Source: Victivallaceae bacterium
GTDB lineage: Bacteria > Verrucomicrobiota > Lentisphaeria > Victivallales > Victivallaceae
Assembly: GCA_028709805.1 (NCBI GenBank)
Contig: JAQUTL010000009.1
Location: 1 to 64,000, forward strand
Reading direction: 5' to 3'
Length of the DNA: 64,000 nucleotides
Positions within the stretch are counted from its first letter, which is position 1, and each line of letters begins with the position of its first letter. A program made the position numbers and the translations under genes. The notes under the pieces are model-generated. The model had not been told where the DNA came from. It made no database searches and worked only from the letters and a program-made list of their open reading frames with translations. This document shows, piece by piece, positions 28,525 through 37,247 of the stretch.

Positions 28525-29769
28525 TCAGTTCATCAGTTTCGCACACTCGGTCAGTGCGCGAACCGTGTGCAGACCGCCCTTCCACGCCCAGCCGCCCTGC
28601 GGCGCCAGCCGGCCCGATTCAAAATCGACGCCGCCGCGGAACACACCGTTCTCCGGATTCATCAGTTCGGCGAAAGTGAATTTTGCAATCCGCCAGAACA
28701 GTTTCAGATATGCTTCGTCGCCGGTGCGTTTCCACAGTCTGGAAAAACATATCATCGCTTCGAACTGCGACCACCAGATCATGCCTTTCGGCGGTTCCGC
28801 AACGCCCTCCACAGAACACCAGGTGGCGAAATAGCCGCGGTCGTCCGTCAGCGCCGTCAGCTTCCGGCCGAGCCGCAGCAGCGGTTCGGGATAAGCGGCG
28901 TTCAAGGCGGCGGCGGCATCCTCCAGATACCAGACCAGCTCAACATCGTGGCCGGCGAGAATGCGCGGCGGAACGTCGGCTCCGGAGTGCGGTCCCCAGT
29001 CGGGAAACTCGGGGGTCTTCCATTCGCGGTCAACCCGGTTCCAGGCGATGTCATGTGCATTGACCAGCATCGGGAGCTTGGCAAGCAGCCACTCCAGCCG
29101 ACGGCGGGCGGAGGGATCGTCAGATATTTTACAAAACCGGCTGAGAGCCAGCGCCATGTGCATATTCTGCCCGGCGTCCTTGCTGAAATCGGTGCGGGTT
29201 TCCGGGTCCATGGTGTTGAAATAGCCGCCGGACTCGCCGTCCCACGCCGAACGCTCCAGAAGCGCGAACGCCTCTTGGGCCAGCGCGAGAAAGCGGCCGT
29301 CCCGGTAACGGGTGAAAATATCCGACGCTATGTAGAGCAGATAGATGGTTGAGATCGAATCCGCTTCGGAATGAAACCACCGCTTGCCGCGCATTTCCCG
29401 GGTAATGACCGAGCCGTCCCAGTGTATCCAGTTCAGCCATCCGGCCGGCGTGCGGAACGGTTCAAGCGAAGCGAGACCGTGTTCAAGCTGAGCGGCCGTC
29501 CGCCGGTCGTCCGGCTGTCCGGCCAGACGCATCGAGTGAACGTACATCACGCGCAGCGTATTAATTATGCTGCGGCCGTCGCTTCCGGTTTCGGGCGCCA
29601 TTTCCCGGCCGTCGCGGTCGAACCAGACATGGTAGCAGCCGTTTTCACGATCGACTATCCGCGGCGCGGTCCAGAATTCGATTGATTTTTCCGCGGCGCG
29701 CTCCAGCGTCTCCTTCATTCCGGCGAGATCGCCGTACTCCGGTACAAAGAGCAAAGATTCTGGAATCAT
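28525..29769 (-). CDS. AGE-family sugar 2-epimerase-like protein
   Basis: 414 residues forming an (alpha/alpha)6 barrel typical of the N-acylglucosamine 2-epimerase/cellobiose 2-epimerase family. Conserved pieces include HSEAD in the first half, AGHDVELVWYL, which carries a catalytic His, and WWSQFEAM. The exact sugar (GlcNAc, cellobiose, mannose or glucose) cannot be fixed from motifs. It begins one base after the lpxB stop, so it is the last gene of the long murE-to-lpxB operon, followed by the strong shared terminator. Confidence 0.85.
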   Translation of the reverse strand: MIPESLLFVPEYGDLAGMKETLERAAEKSIEFWTAPRIVDRENGCYHVWFDRDGREMAPETGSDGRSIINTLRVMYVHSMRLAGQPDDRRTAAQLEHGLASLEPFRTPAGWLNWIHWDGSVITREMRGKRWFHSEADSISTIYLLYIASDIFTRYRDGRFLALAQEAFALLERSAWDGESGGYFNTMDPETRTDFSKDAGQNMHMALALSRFCKISDDPSARRRLEWLLAKLPMLVNAHDIAWNRVDREWKTPEFPDWGPHSGADVPPRILAGHDVELVWYLEDAAAALNAAYPEPLLRLGRKLTALTDDRGYFATWCSVEGVAEPPKGMIWWSQFEAMICFSRLWKRTGDEAYLKLFWRIAKFTFAELMNPENGVFRGGVDFESGRLAPQGGWAWKGGLHTVRALTECAKLMN

Positions 29770-29770
29770 T

Positions 29771-30952
29771 TTATTCCGTTTTTCCTTCCGCCTGAATTGT
29801 CCGGTAGATTTTTTCCGCACAGCATTCAAGCGCGTTTGTTTTGCCGTCCGGCGAGAGTTCCCCCCGGAGTTCGGCCATATCCTTTTCCACCTGTTCGCGC
29901 CTTGAGCCGCCCGGCAGGATGCGCTCCAGCGCCGGAACGATATTGGCGCTTTTCACCTCGTACTGAATGAACTCCTCGAACGCCTCGCGGTTGAGGATGA
30001 CGTTCACCATGGTGAAAAAGCCGCGGTAAAGCTTCACCAGAACGGCGGCCAGAAGAATAGTGAATAAATTCATTTTGTAGACCACCACCAGCGGCAGTCC
30101 GGCGATGGCCGACTCCACGGTGACGGTGCCGGACGCGGCGATTCCGGCAACGGCGCGCTGCTGAAATTCGGCGGTGCCGCCGAGCAGCACATCGATTTCC
30201 GGCGATTCCGGGTGTTTTTCCCGATAACGCGCGCAGATGGCCCGGCATTTTTCATATATCTTCGGCCGCGGAGCCGTAAGCACGAACCTTAGTTCGGAAT
30301 GGCGCTTCACCAGTTCCGCCGCGCTGTCAAGCATCGGGATCAGCAGCCGCGACACCTCCATGTCCCGGCTGCCCGGCAGCAGCAGCACCAGATTCCGGTC
30401 GCGCACAATCGACGGGTCGCGCCGGGCGTCAACCATTTCCAGCAGCGGATGGCCGACAAACTCGGTGTCAAGCCGGGTCACGCCGTACACCTCCACCTCG
30501 AATGGAAAGATCACCAGCATTTTCCGGCAGTATTTTTCAAGCTTGAATATCCGGTATTTTTTCCAGGTCCACACCTGAGGGCTGACAAACCAGATCACCG
30601 GAATGCCGCGCTTCCACATGGCTTTGGCCAGTTCGAGGTTGAATCCCGGATAATCGATCATCACCACCGCGTCCGGCCGGTCGGCCTCCGCCCGGCGGAC
30701 CAGACGGCGGAAAATGGCGAAGAAAGTGAACAGATGCTTCACCACCTCCGCCACGCCGACCACGCCGAGTTCGGTGGAGTCGGCCAGCAGTTCAACGCCG
30801 GCCTCGCGCATGCGGATGCCGCCCATGCCGGAGATGTTGATGCCGCAGCCGTCGGTTCCGGCGAGCCGGCGCAGCGCCGCGGCGATCTCCGCGCCGTACA
30901 TGTCGCCGGAGGTTTCGCCGGAAATCAGCCAGACGTTCAGTGTTTTGCTCAT
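29771..30952 (-). CDS. lpxB: Lipid-A-disaccharide synthase LpxB
   Basis: Peripheral membrane GT19 glycosyltransferase joining UDP-diacylglucosamine and lipid X to the lipid A disaccharide. 393 residues. It shows SGETSGDMYGA at the N-terminus, MIDYPGFNLELA, WFVSPQVWTWKKYR, and the C-terminal sugar-nucleotide site with ASGTVTVESAIAGLP and KMN. Its start overlaps the dapB stop by 4 bp. Together with lpxC at the window start it shows a lipid A outer membrane; lpxA and lpxD are not here. Confidence 0.97.
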   Translation of the reverse strand: MSKTLNVWLISGETSGDMYGAEIAAALRRLAGTDGCGINISGMGGIRMREAGVELLADSTELGVVGVAEVVKHLFTFFAIFRRLVRRAEADRPDAVVMIDYPGFNLELAKAMWKRGIPVIWFVSPQVWTWKKYRIFKLEKYCRKMLVIFPFEVEVYGVTRLDTEFVGHPLLEMVDARRDPSIVRDRNLVLLLPGSRDMEVSRLLIPMLDSAAELVKRHSELRFVLTAPRPKIYEKCRAICARYREKHPESPEIDVLLGGTAEFQQRAVAGIAASGTVTVESAIAGLPLVVVYKMNLFTILLAAVLVKLYRGFFTMVNVILNREAFEEFIQYEVKSANIVPALERILPGGSRREQVEKDMAELRGELSPDGKTNALECCAEKIYRTIQAEGKTE

Positions 30953-31752
30953 TTGAATCCGAGCACGTCCTGCATGTCATACAGCCCCGCCCCGACGCCG
31001 GACAGGAAACGGACGGCGCGCAGCGCACCGATCACAAAGGTGTCGCGGCTGGAGGCGCGGTGGGTAAGTTCGATCCGCTCCCCGCCGGTGGCGAAGATGA
31101 CCGTGTGGTCGCCGACCACGTCGCCGCCGCGCAGCGAGTGCATGCCGATCTCGTGTCCGGTGCGGACGCCGACCAGCCCGACCCGGCCGTGACGCACATC
31201 GGAATCGTAATCCAGCCCGCGCGCCGCGCACAGGATCTGTCCGAGTTTTTCGGCGGTGCCGCTCGGCGCGTCTTTTTTCTGGTTGTGGTGCATTTCAACA
31301 ATCTCGATGTCATATTTCTCATCCAGAATCTTTGCCGCCTCGGCCGCGAGGTGGAACAGCAGATTCACCCCGACCGACATGTTCGGAGACTGCACGATCC
31401 GCCCGCCTTTTTTCGCCATTTCCGCAAGCTCCGCACGCTCCTCCGCCTTAAGCGCAGTGGTTCCGATCACCGCGGACGCGCCGACCGCCAGCGCCGCCCT
31501 TGTCACCGGGACAATGCCGGAGGTGCTGAAGTTGATGACCGCCTCCGCCTCGGCGAACGCGACGGACGGATCAGAAACGATCCGCACTCCGGCCTCGCCG
31601 CACCCAGCCACCGTTCCGGCGTCCTGACCGATCAGCGGACATTCCGGTATCTCCAGCGCGCCGACCAGCTTCATATCGGCGGCCCCCATCACATTGGCGA
31701 CCAACCTTCTGCCCATTCTGCCGGCCGCGCCGACGATTGCCACTTTTATCAT
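30949..31752 (-). CDS. dapB: 4-hydroxy-tetrahydrodipicolinate reductase DapB
   Basis: NAD(P)H-dependent step toward diaminopimelate and lysine. 267 residues. The dinucleotide loop GAAGRMGRR is at the start; the catalytic segment EMHHNQKKDAPSGTA holds the His pair and Lys. An upstream ATG (31770) is open, but the ATG at 31752 with AAGGGA upstream starts the conserved N-terminus. It shares the operon with murE, which adds the diaminopimelate to the peptidoglycan precursor. Confidence 0.97.
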   Translation of the reverse strand: MIKVAIVGAAGRMGRRLVANVMGAADMKLVGALEIPECPLIGQDAGTVAGCGEAGVRIVSDPSVAFAEAEAVINFSTSGIVPVTRAALAVGASAVIGTTALKAEERAELAEMAKKGGRIVQSPNMSVGVNLLFHLAAEAAKILDEKYDIEIVEMHHNQKKDAPSGTAEKLGQILCAARGLDYDSDVRHGRVGLVGVRTGHEIGMHSLRGGDVVGDHTVIFATGGERIELTHRASSRDTFVIGALRAVRFLSGVGAGLYDMQDVLGFK

Positions 31753-31770
31753 AATTCCGTTTCCCTTCAT

Positions 31771-32433
31771 TTATTTTTCAACTAATATAGCATGTCCGTA
31801 CTGTTTTTCAAAGTAGTCCGCCACCGCGCGGCGGAAGTCGCCGCCGCCGGAATCCATCACATATTCGACCTTGAAACCGCGGGTCTCGAAGTACGGCGAC
31901 AGCACCGACTTCAACGCCTCTGTCATCGCGTCGAAAGACAACAGTTCCACGGTTCCGAGGTCGCTCAACAGCGCCTGATCGAACAGCAGACGGCGCTCCG
32001 CTTCGTCCTCCGTCGTCCGCGTCAGCAGCGCGGCCACCGGCGAATGCCGGTCCATCAGCACATTCTGTCCGCTCCACGCCACGCTGAACACCTCCGGCCG
32101 CGGCAGACGAATGGTGACCTGTCCGGCCGCCGCGTCAAATCGCACATCTTTTTCCGGATTCATTTTTCCGAGGTCGAACCCCGCCTTGACCGCCGCGATC
32201 CGACTGACCACATATTCACGCGCCGGAAATCTTTCCACAACATGAAGCACCACTTTCCACTTGATCTCGCGGGTGGCCAGCTCCGCCACCGGCAGCGAGG
32301 AAAACACCAGCGCGTCGCTCTTCGCCCGGTTGCCGCCGCCGAAGTTCCCGCCCAGCCGGAACCCGCCCCACGCCGCCGCCGCAACCAGCGCGGCGACCAG
32401 CGCAATCAATACGTTTTTTTTGAGCTTTTTCAT
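31771..32433 (-). CDS. DUF4230-like membrane-anchored protein
   Basis: 220 residues. One N-terminal membrane helix (about 8-26), a Gly/Asn-rich linker, then a soluble domain whose order of elements (ELATREIKWKVVLHV, a basic middle, RLPRPEVFSV, then a long helix with RRLLFDQALLSD) resembles DUF4230 proteins, which have no known function. It probably faces the periplasm. The gene directly follows a 28-residue mini-ORF and precedes dapB by 18 bp, so it is part of the envelope operon. The family call is tentative. Confidence 0.65.
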   Translation of the reverse strand: MKKLKKNVLIALVAALVAAAAWGGFRLGGNFGGGNRAKSDALVFSSLPVAELATREIKWKVVLHVVERFPAREYVVSRIAAVKAGFDLGKMNPEKDVRFDAAAGQVTIRLPRPEVFSVAWSGQNVLMDRHSPVAALLTRTTEDEAERRLLFDQALLSDLGTVELLSFDAMTEALKSVLSPYFETRGFKVEYVMDSGGGDFRRAVADYFEKQYGHAILVEK

Positions 32434-32434
32434 T

Positions 32435-32521
32435 TCAGAATGTGACACAGCAGCCCAGATACACCGCCGCCGCAACAACGATGACCGCCGCCGCAATCCG
32501 CTTTACTGTTCCGCTTTTCAT
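32435..32521 (-). CDS. 28-residue single-helix membrane mini-protein
   Basis: An ATG at 32519-32521 overlaps the stop of the substrate-binding-protein gene by 4 bp (ATGA), and the frame encodes 28 residues: a short basic start (MKSGTVKR), a hydrophobic Ala/Val helix and LGCCVTF at the end. It stops one base before the next gene's start. The stop-start overlap on both sides supports translation. It may be a real tiny membrane protein or only a coupling ORF that carries ribosomes to the next gene. Confidence 0.5.
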   Translation of the reverse strand: MKSGTVKRIAAAVIVVAAAVYLGCCVTF

Positions 32522-34380
32522 GGCATCCTCAACTGTTCGGCCGGCGGCGTCCACAGCAGATCCAGCGGAGCCGACGGCAGCAGCGTGACCGGGAAATTGA
32601 ATATCCGGAAATTCCGGTAGCGCGCCGCCACCGCGTTCAACGAGTCCGGCGCCACCAGAAACGTGTAGGGCTGTTCGGCGTGGATCAGCCGGTGAAATTC
32701 GTTGCACAACAAATTGCGTTTGGCCGGATCGAACTCGCGGCGGATCGCTTCGATCAACCGGTCGCCCTCCGGGTTGCGGAACCCGACCAGATTGCTGCCG
32801 GACGGCTCCTCCGACTGCGACGAATGCCATAATTGATACGGGTCCTGCTCATACGACATCTGCCAGCCGAGAATCGCGGCGTCAAAGTCGCGCCCGTCGA
32901 GCTTCTGAAGCATTACCGACCACTCGAAGGCCTGCATTTTCATGACAACTCCGGCCTTGGCCATGCCGTCGCGGACAATGGTAAGTATCTGCTCGTATCC
33001 CGGCGCGTCCGCCGGATAGACCACGACAAATTCAAACGGCCGCCCGTCCCGATCCAGCACCCCGTCACCGTCGGTGTCGCGCCACCCCTCCTCCGCGAGC
33101 AGTTCGCGCGCCCGCTCCGGGTCGAACGGCAGCGGCCGAACCGCCGGATCGCAGGCCGGACTGCCGATGTAGAACGGACCGCTGACAATCTTGCCCAGTC
33201 CGTAATAAACGTCGGCCAGTATCTTTTCGCGATCCACCAGCATGGTCATCGCGTTGCGGACTTTCGCCGAGGCGAACAGCGGACGCCGCATGTTCCAGCC
33301 GATAAACCGGTACGCCAGCTGCGGGACCGAATAGCGGCGCAGTTTTCCGGTTTTCTCCGCAAACTCCGGACCGCCGGTCCGGGTGCGCCATTGGTCGGGC
33401 GACAGCCGCAGCCAGTCCAGACTGCCGGCCAACAGCATCTGAAACGCGGTGTTGGCATGCGGAACCACCTCAAAAACCAGATATTGCAGACTGGGCGCCG
33501 CGCCGAACGCCACACCGACGTACCGCTCGTTGCGTTCAAACACCGTCCGCTGATTCCGCACCCGGCTCTTCATCCGGTAGGGGCCGCAGCCGACGAGCAT
33601 TTCATTGCGCAGATGATCGTCATTAAATTTTTTCCCGTCGAACGGAACGTTCCGGTCCGGCCAGTAAAAGTGGCGCGGCAGCGGCTGCATGCCCATCGTC
33701 AACTCGAAAGTGCGAAAGTAGGGTTCGCGCCACACCACAATGAACTCGCGGTCGGAGACCACCTCCACACGGTCCAGTCCCGCGTAGAACTGCCGCAGCG
33801 GAGCGCAGTTGACGTCCGGATTCCGTATCGTGTCAATATAGAACTTGAAGTCGGCGGCGGTGACCGGAACGGCGCGATATTCACGGCCGGTCTCAGGATC
33901 GGTGAAGTCATGCCAGAAGATATTGTCGCGCAGTTTGATGCGATATGTGAGGTGATCGAGAGAAGCCGACCACTCCTCGGCCAGCACCCCCTGAAACTCC
34001 GCCGGATCGCCGTAGTTGCGTTCGGCCAGGGAAGCATTGGTCAAGCCGGCGAACAGCGCGGACGTCGCCTCATTCGCCAGAAGCGGATTGAGAATACCGG
34101 AGTCGGCTCCGATTGACGTCACCATCCGGCCGCCCGGAACCGCCGCTGGATCGAAAAACTCCAGATTGGCGAACCCGCCGCCGGCCGGCGGCGGAACGGC
34201 GACCGCAGCGGCGGAGCCGGCGGACAACGAACGCCCCGTCTCCAACGCAGCCACCCGTCCGCTCAATGTCTCCACTGAAAAACGCAGCCGGTCCAGCGCG
34301 TCAAGCATCTGGAGGGAAAAGAACACCAGCACCGCCAGCGTCAGCACCGCCAGAATTTTGAGAAATATTCCACGCTCCAT
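32518..34380 (-). CDS. Membrane-anchored family 5 extracellular solute-binding protein
   Basis: 620 residues. Family 5 (peptide/nickel-type) substrate-binding fold, with LTYRIKLRDNIFWHDF, the KFNDDHL loop, SVPQLAYRFIGWNMRRPLFA, and GWRDTDGDGVLDRDG as typical landmarks. Instead of a normal signal peptide or lipobox it begins with a hydrophobic helix (about 7-27) followed by a short heptad-like stretch and a Pro/Gly linker, so it stays tethered to the inner membrane. No ABC permease or ATPase gene is close by; the neighbours are lptF/G and dapB. Its ligand is unknown. It may use a permease encoded elsewhere or act as a sensor or chaperone. Confidence 0.88.
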   Translation of the reverse strand: MERGIFLKILAVLTLAVLVFFSLQMLDALDRLRFSVETLSGRVAALETGRSLSAGSAAAVAVPPPAGGGFANLEFFDPAAVPGGRMVTSIGADSGILNPLLANEATSALFAGLTNASLAERNYGDPAEFQGVLAEEWSASLDHLTYRIKLRDNIFWHDFTDPETGREYRAVPVTAADFKFYIDTIRNPDVNCAPLRQFYAGLDRVEVVSDREFIVVWREPYFRTFELTMGMQPLPRHFYWPDRNVPFDGKKFNDDHLRNEMLVGCGPYRMKSRVRNQRTVFERNERYVGVAFGAAPSLQYLVFEVVPHANTAFQMLLAGSLDWLRLSPDQWRTRTGGPEFAEKTGKLRRYSVPQLAYRFIGWNMRRPLFASAKVRNAMTMLVDREKILADVYYGLGKIVSGPFYIGSPACDPAVRPLPFDPERARELLAEEGWRDTDGDGVLDRDGRPFEFVVVYPADAPGYEQILTIVRDGMAKAGVVMKMQAFEWSVMLQKLDGRDFDAAILGWQMSYEQDPYQLWHSSQSEEPSGSNLVGFRNPEGDRLIEAIRREFDPAKRNLLCNEFHRLIHAEQPYTFLVAPDSLNAVAARYRNFRIFNFPVTLLPSAPLDLLWTPPAEQLRMP

Positions 34381-34412
34381 TGCTTAGGTGTCTCCCGGCC
34401 GCCGGCGGCCTG

Positions 34413-35537
34413 TTATCTCCGGCTGATGCGATAGACCATGAACGCCCCCACCGCCTGATAGCCCAGATTGGGCAGCCACAGCAGATACTGCGGATAAATG
34501 TTGGGAAACTCGGTCAGCGACTCGCAGAGAATGATCGACAGAAAAAAGAATCCGCCGGCCAATGCGCCGATAAACAGTCCGACACTGGTTTCACGCCGCG
34601 AAGTGTGCAGCGCCAGCGGCACCCCCAACAGCAGAAACGCGATCGGAGCCAGCGCGAAAGCGATGCGCTGATTCAGTTCCACCTCAATCTCGCAGACATC
34701 CTTGGAATAGCGGTTTCCGCTGCTGAGCCGGGCAATCCGGATGGCGGCCATAACATCTTTCAGCGTCATAAACTTCGGCCGTTGGGCAATGCGCCGGCTG
34801 TTGCGTTCCTGACCGTAATTGTAGGTGAAAACAAAATTGCTCTCCGCGGCGTTTTCGTCCGGTATGGCACGGATGTCGTCAACATTCCCGTTGATGTAGG
34901 CGCGCGGATTGATCAAAGTGATGATGAATTCCTCGGTGTCGCGGTTCACGTCGATATAACCGGAGTCGGCGGAGAAGTCGGTCAGCTCGTCGCCGTCGGC
35001 GCGCCAGACCTGGATGCCGGTCATCTTCATCCGGCCAGATGACTCTTCGGCGATGTCATCGATCATGATCGAATTGCCGCCGAACTGAACCGAGGTGCCG
35101 GGCTGAAAGAAGCTTCCGGGATTCTCCACTGCGGTGTCGTCAAACAGCGACCGCATCCTCTCCAGCATCGGCGGCCCCATCTCCACCTGAAGATACAGAC
35201 AGACGCAGGTCAGCAGCACGGTGATAATCATGATCGGGGACATCAGCTGGAGTATTGAGATTCCGCAGGCGCGCATCGCGGTGATCTCCGAGTCGGCCGA
35301 CAGCCGGCCGAACACCAGCATGATCGCCACCAGAACCGACAGGGGAATCGTAAAGGTCAGCACAATCGGCGTACTGTACAGCAGGAATTTGGCGAACGCC
35401 GAGATCGGCACGCCGCGCGCCACGAACTCCAGCACCGGGATCAATCTGGCTCCGGCCATGCAGAAGGTCAGAATCAGTATCGACATAAAAAACGCCACCA
35501 GAAAACTTTTGGTCACATACCAGTTCAATATTTTCAT
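34413..35537 (-). CDS. LptF/LptG-family LPS export permease
   Basis: Inner-membrane part of the Lpt machine that lifts LPS out of the membrane for transport to the outer membrane. 374 residues with the YjgP/YjgQ layout: two or three N-terminal helices with SFLVAFF, a periplasmic beta-jellyroll domain in the middle, then three C-terminal helices. The conserved cytosolic SADSEITAMRACGISI segment, which meets the LptB ATPase, is present. Whether this is F or G cannot be told. Start overlaps the thiE stop by 4 bp. Confidence 0.92.
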   Translation of the reverse strand: MKILNWYVTKSFLVAFFMSILILTFCMAGARLIPVLEFVARGVPISAFAKFLLYSTPIVLTFTIPLSVLVAIMLVFGRLSADSEITAMRACGISILQLMSPIMIITVLLTCVCLYLQVEMGPPMLERMRSLFDDTAVENPGSFFQPGTSVQFGGNSIMIDDIAEESSGRMKMTGIQVWRADGDELTDFSADSGYIDVNRDTEEFIITLINPRAYINGNVDDIRAIPDENAAESNFVFTYNYGQERNSRRIAQRPKFMTLKDVMAAIRIARLSSGNRYSKDVCEIEVELNQRIAFALAPIAFLLLGVPLALHTSRRETSVGLFIGALAGGFFFLSIILCESLTEFPNIYPQYLLWLPNLGYQAVGAFMVYRISRR

Positions 35538-36187
35538 ATCAGAGCGCTCCGGAGTTCGCGCACCGCCGCCGTAACGTCGGCAGCGCGGGTTATTTCCGTG
35601 ACCATCGCCACATGCCGCACGCCGCGATCGCGCAGTCCGGCCAGATGACGGAGCTTGATTCCGCCCATCACCGAAAACGGAACATGGATCGCCGCGCGCA
35701 CGACGTCAAGCGTTTCAAGCCCGACCGGCGGCATTGGCAGCGACTTGGTCTGCGTGGCGAAGATTGGGCCGATGTTCAGATAGTCGCATCCGCTGCGCTC
35801 GGCCGCCAGCGCCTCGTCAAGATTGTGGGTGGAAATGCCGATCAGAAGATCGGGAAACAGGCGACGGGCCGCTTCCGGCGGAAAATCGTCCTGCCCAAGA
35901 TGAACGCCGTCGGCGCCGACCGCCTCGGCAATCGCCGCCCGGTCGTCGATGATCAGCAGCATGCCGTAGCGCTCGGTCACCCGGCGAAAGGCGGCGGCCA
36001 GATCATAAACTTCACGGGCGCTTTTGTTCTTTTCGCGCAGCTGGACGATCCCGGCGCCGCCGTCGGCCGTCATTTTCAGTATGTCCAGCACGTCGCGCCC
36101 GTCGGTGAACTCCGAAGATATCACCGGATAGAGGTCGGTTTTTTTAAATTTTTCAACTCTTTCGAGTCTTGTCGCCGAAGGGGTCAT
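35534..36187 (-). CDS. thiE: Thiamine-phosphate synthase-like protein (ThiE/TenI fold)
   Basis: ThiE joins HMP-PP and HET-P to thiamine phosphate. 217 residues with the expected loops: IVQLREKN, the DDR segment (LLIIDDRAAIAEAVGADGVHLGQDD split as LLIIDDR and GVHLGQDD), FATQTK and FSVMGGIK. An upstream open frame exists but the ATG at 36187 with GGAAG upstream gives the normal length; it still overlaps the zinc-ribbon gene by 35 bp. No other thiamine genes are near, so TenI-like activity cannot be excluded. Confidence 0.88.
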   Translation of the reverse strand: MTPSATRLERVEKFKKTDLYPVISSEFTDGRDVLDILKMTADGGAGIVQLREKNKSAREVYDLAAAFRRVTERYGMLLIIDDRAAIAEAVGADGVHLGQDDFPPEAARRLFPDLLIGISTHNLDEALAAERSGCDYLNIGPIFATQTKSLPMPPVGLETLDVVRAAIHVPFSVMGGIKLRHLAGLRDRGVRHVAMVTEITRAADVTAAVRELRSALI

Positions 36188-36569
36188 GACTTTTTTCTTC
36201 CTTCCTGATGCTGAATGAGGCGCAGTCGCCCATCGGGTCGGCGGCGCGATGAAATTTTTCGCAGCGTGAGATGAACGGATGGGAAACGAACCAGACGCAG
36301 TCGCGGCAGAACCGTTTTTCGTCCGGGGCGGCTTCAAACTTCGGCTTCGGAGCCGATGTTTCGCCGCCGAGCAGATCGCCGAGCGCCCGCCGTGCATCGG
36401 CCGTATCCGCCGCCGACGGTGACTCCGCATGAACCGCCTCCGGCAGTTCATGCCCGCATAAAAGGCAGAACTCCGCCTCAACGGCATTGAATCCGCCGTC
36501 GCCGTCGCGCAGCTTTTTCACCGGCATTGTCGTTTCCCCGCAGAACGGGCATCTCCGTTGACCGGCCAT
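36153..36569 (-). CDS. Small protein with two zinc-ribbon-like Cys tetrads
   Basis: 138 residues, no family recognised. Cysteines form two groups of four: C7, C10, C35, C38 (CPFC and CLLC) and C88, C91, C103, C116 (CRDC then spaced Cys), joined by an Ala/Glu/Pro-rich linker. Two zinc ribbons are likely, and the second may also hold an Fe-S cluster. Its 3' end overlaps thiE by 35 bp and it starts 4 bp after an unknown helical protein gene. A role in binding nucleic acid or protein is possible but unproven. Confidence 0.7.
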   Translation of the reverse strand: MAGQRRCPFCGETTMPVKKLRDGDGGFNAVEAEFCLLCGHELPEAVHAESPSAADTADARRALGDLLGGETSAPKPKFEAAPDEKRFCRDCVWFVSHPFISRCEKFHRAADPMGDCASFSIRKEEKSHDPFGDKTRKS

Positions 36570-36573
36570 CTGG

Positions 36574-37245
36574 CTACCACCCGTCCGGAACCAGCGGCTT
36601 TTCGAGCGCCGCCCCGAAATAAATATTCGAAGTGCGCTCGAACGCCTTGCGATAACGTTCGGCGTTGTGCTGGTTGAAGCTGCTCAGCGTGTAATCCCAA
36701 TAGCGGTGGATCGCCGGCATGGCGTCGCGCGCCATCTGCTGGGCGCAGTTGACGATGTGCAGTTCGCACGAATTGAGATTGATGCGGTTTTTATTGAATG
36801 AGCGGTTGAATTCCGAGCCGAGAAACTTGGTCATCGCCCGGTTGTCCTTTTCAAGCTCGTCCCCGAAAACAGTGAGCTTCGCGGCCGACTCCACAAGATC
36901 GCGCAGCATTTCCATTACCGTCATGAACTGCCGTTCACGGGCCACCGTGTCGGCGTTGCTCAAAGTGACGATGATCGCCTCGGTATTGGCGATCGCCTCG
37001 TCAAGCAGAGCCGCGCATGAATTCAGAATCTCGCGCCGCTCCATGTCCGGCATGGCGAACAGATCGCCGCGCAGCAGCTTGAACGACTGTTCAAAAATAG
37101 CGTTGCGCCGGCCGAGCATCGGCGGAAGATTCATCTTCACCAGATAGTCGACCTGCGCCGGATTCTTGGCCTGTCCGCGCGCGAGATGCCACAGCGTCTG
37201 GCGGACGCGCGCCAGAGTTTTACGGTTGAATCCGATCAGCGCCAT
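36574..37245 (-). CDS. Helical protein of unknown function
   Basis: 223 residues, predicted almost fully alpha-helical, with no signal peptide or membrane helix and no motif I recognise. Segments such as SAAKLTVFGDELEKDNRAM and INLNSCELHIVNCAQQM suggest a soluble helical bundle. It starts 2 bp after the TPR/FMN-bind-like gene and ends 4 bp before the zinc-ribbon gene, so it is expressed with the envelope operon, but nothing shows its task. Confidence 0.7.
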   Translation of the reverse strand: MALIGFNRKTLARVRQTLWHLARGQAKNPAQVDYLVKMNLPPMLGRRNAIFEQSFKLLRGDLFAMPDMERREILNSCAALLDEAIANTEAIIVTLSNADTVARERQFMTVMEMLRDLVESAAKLTVFGDELEKDNRAMTKFLGSEFNRSFNKNRINLNSCELHIVNCAQQMARDAMPAIHRYWDYTLSSFNQHNAERYRKAFERTSNIYFGAALEKPLVPDGW

Positions 37246-37247
37246 TG

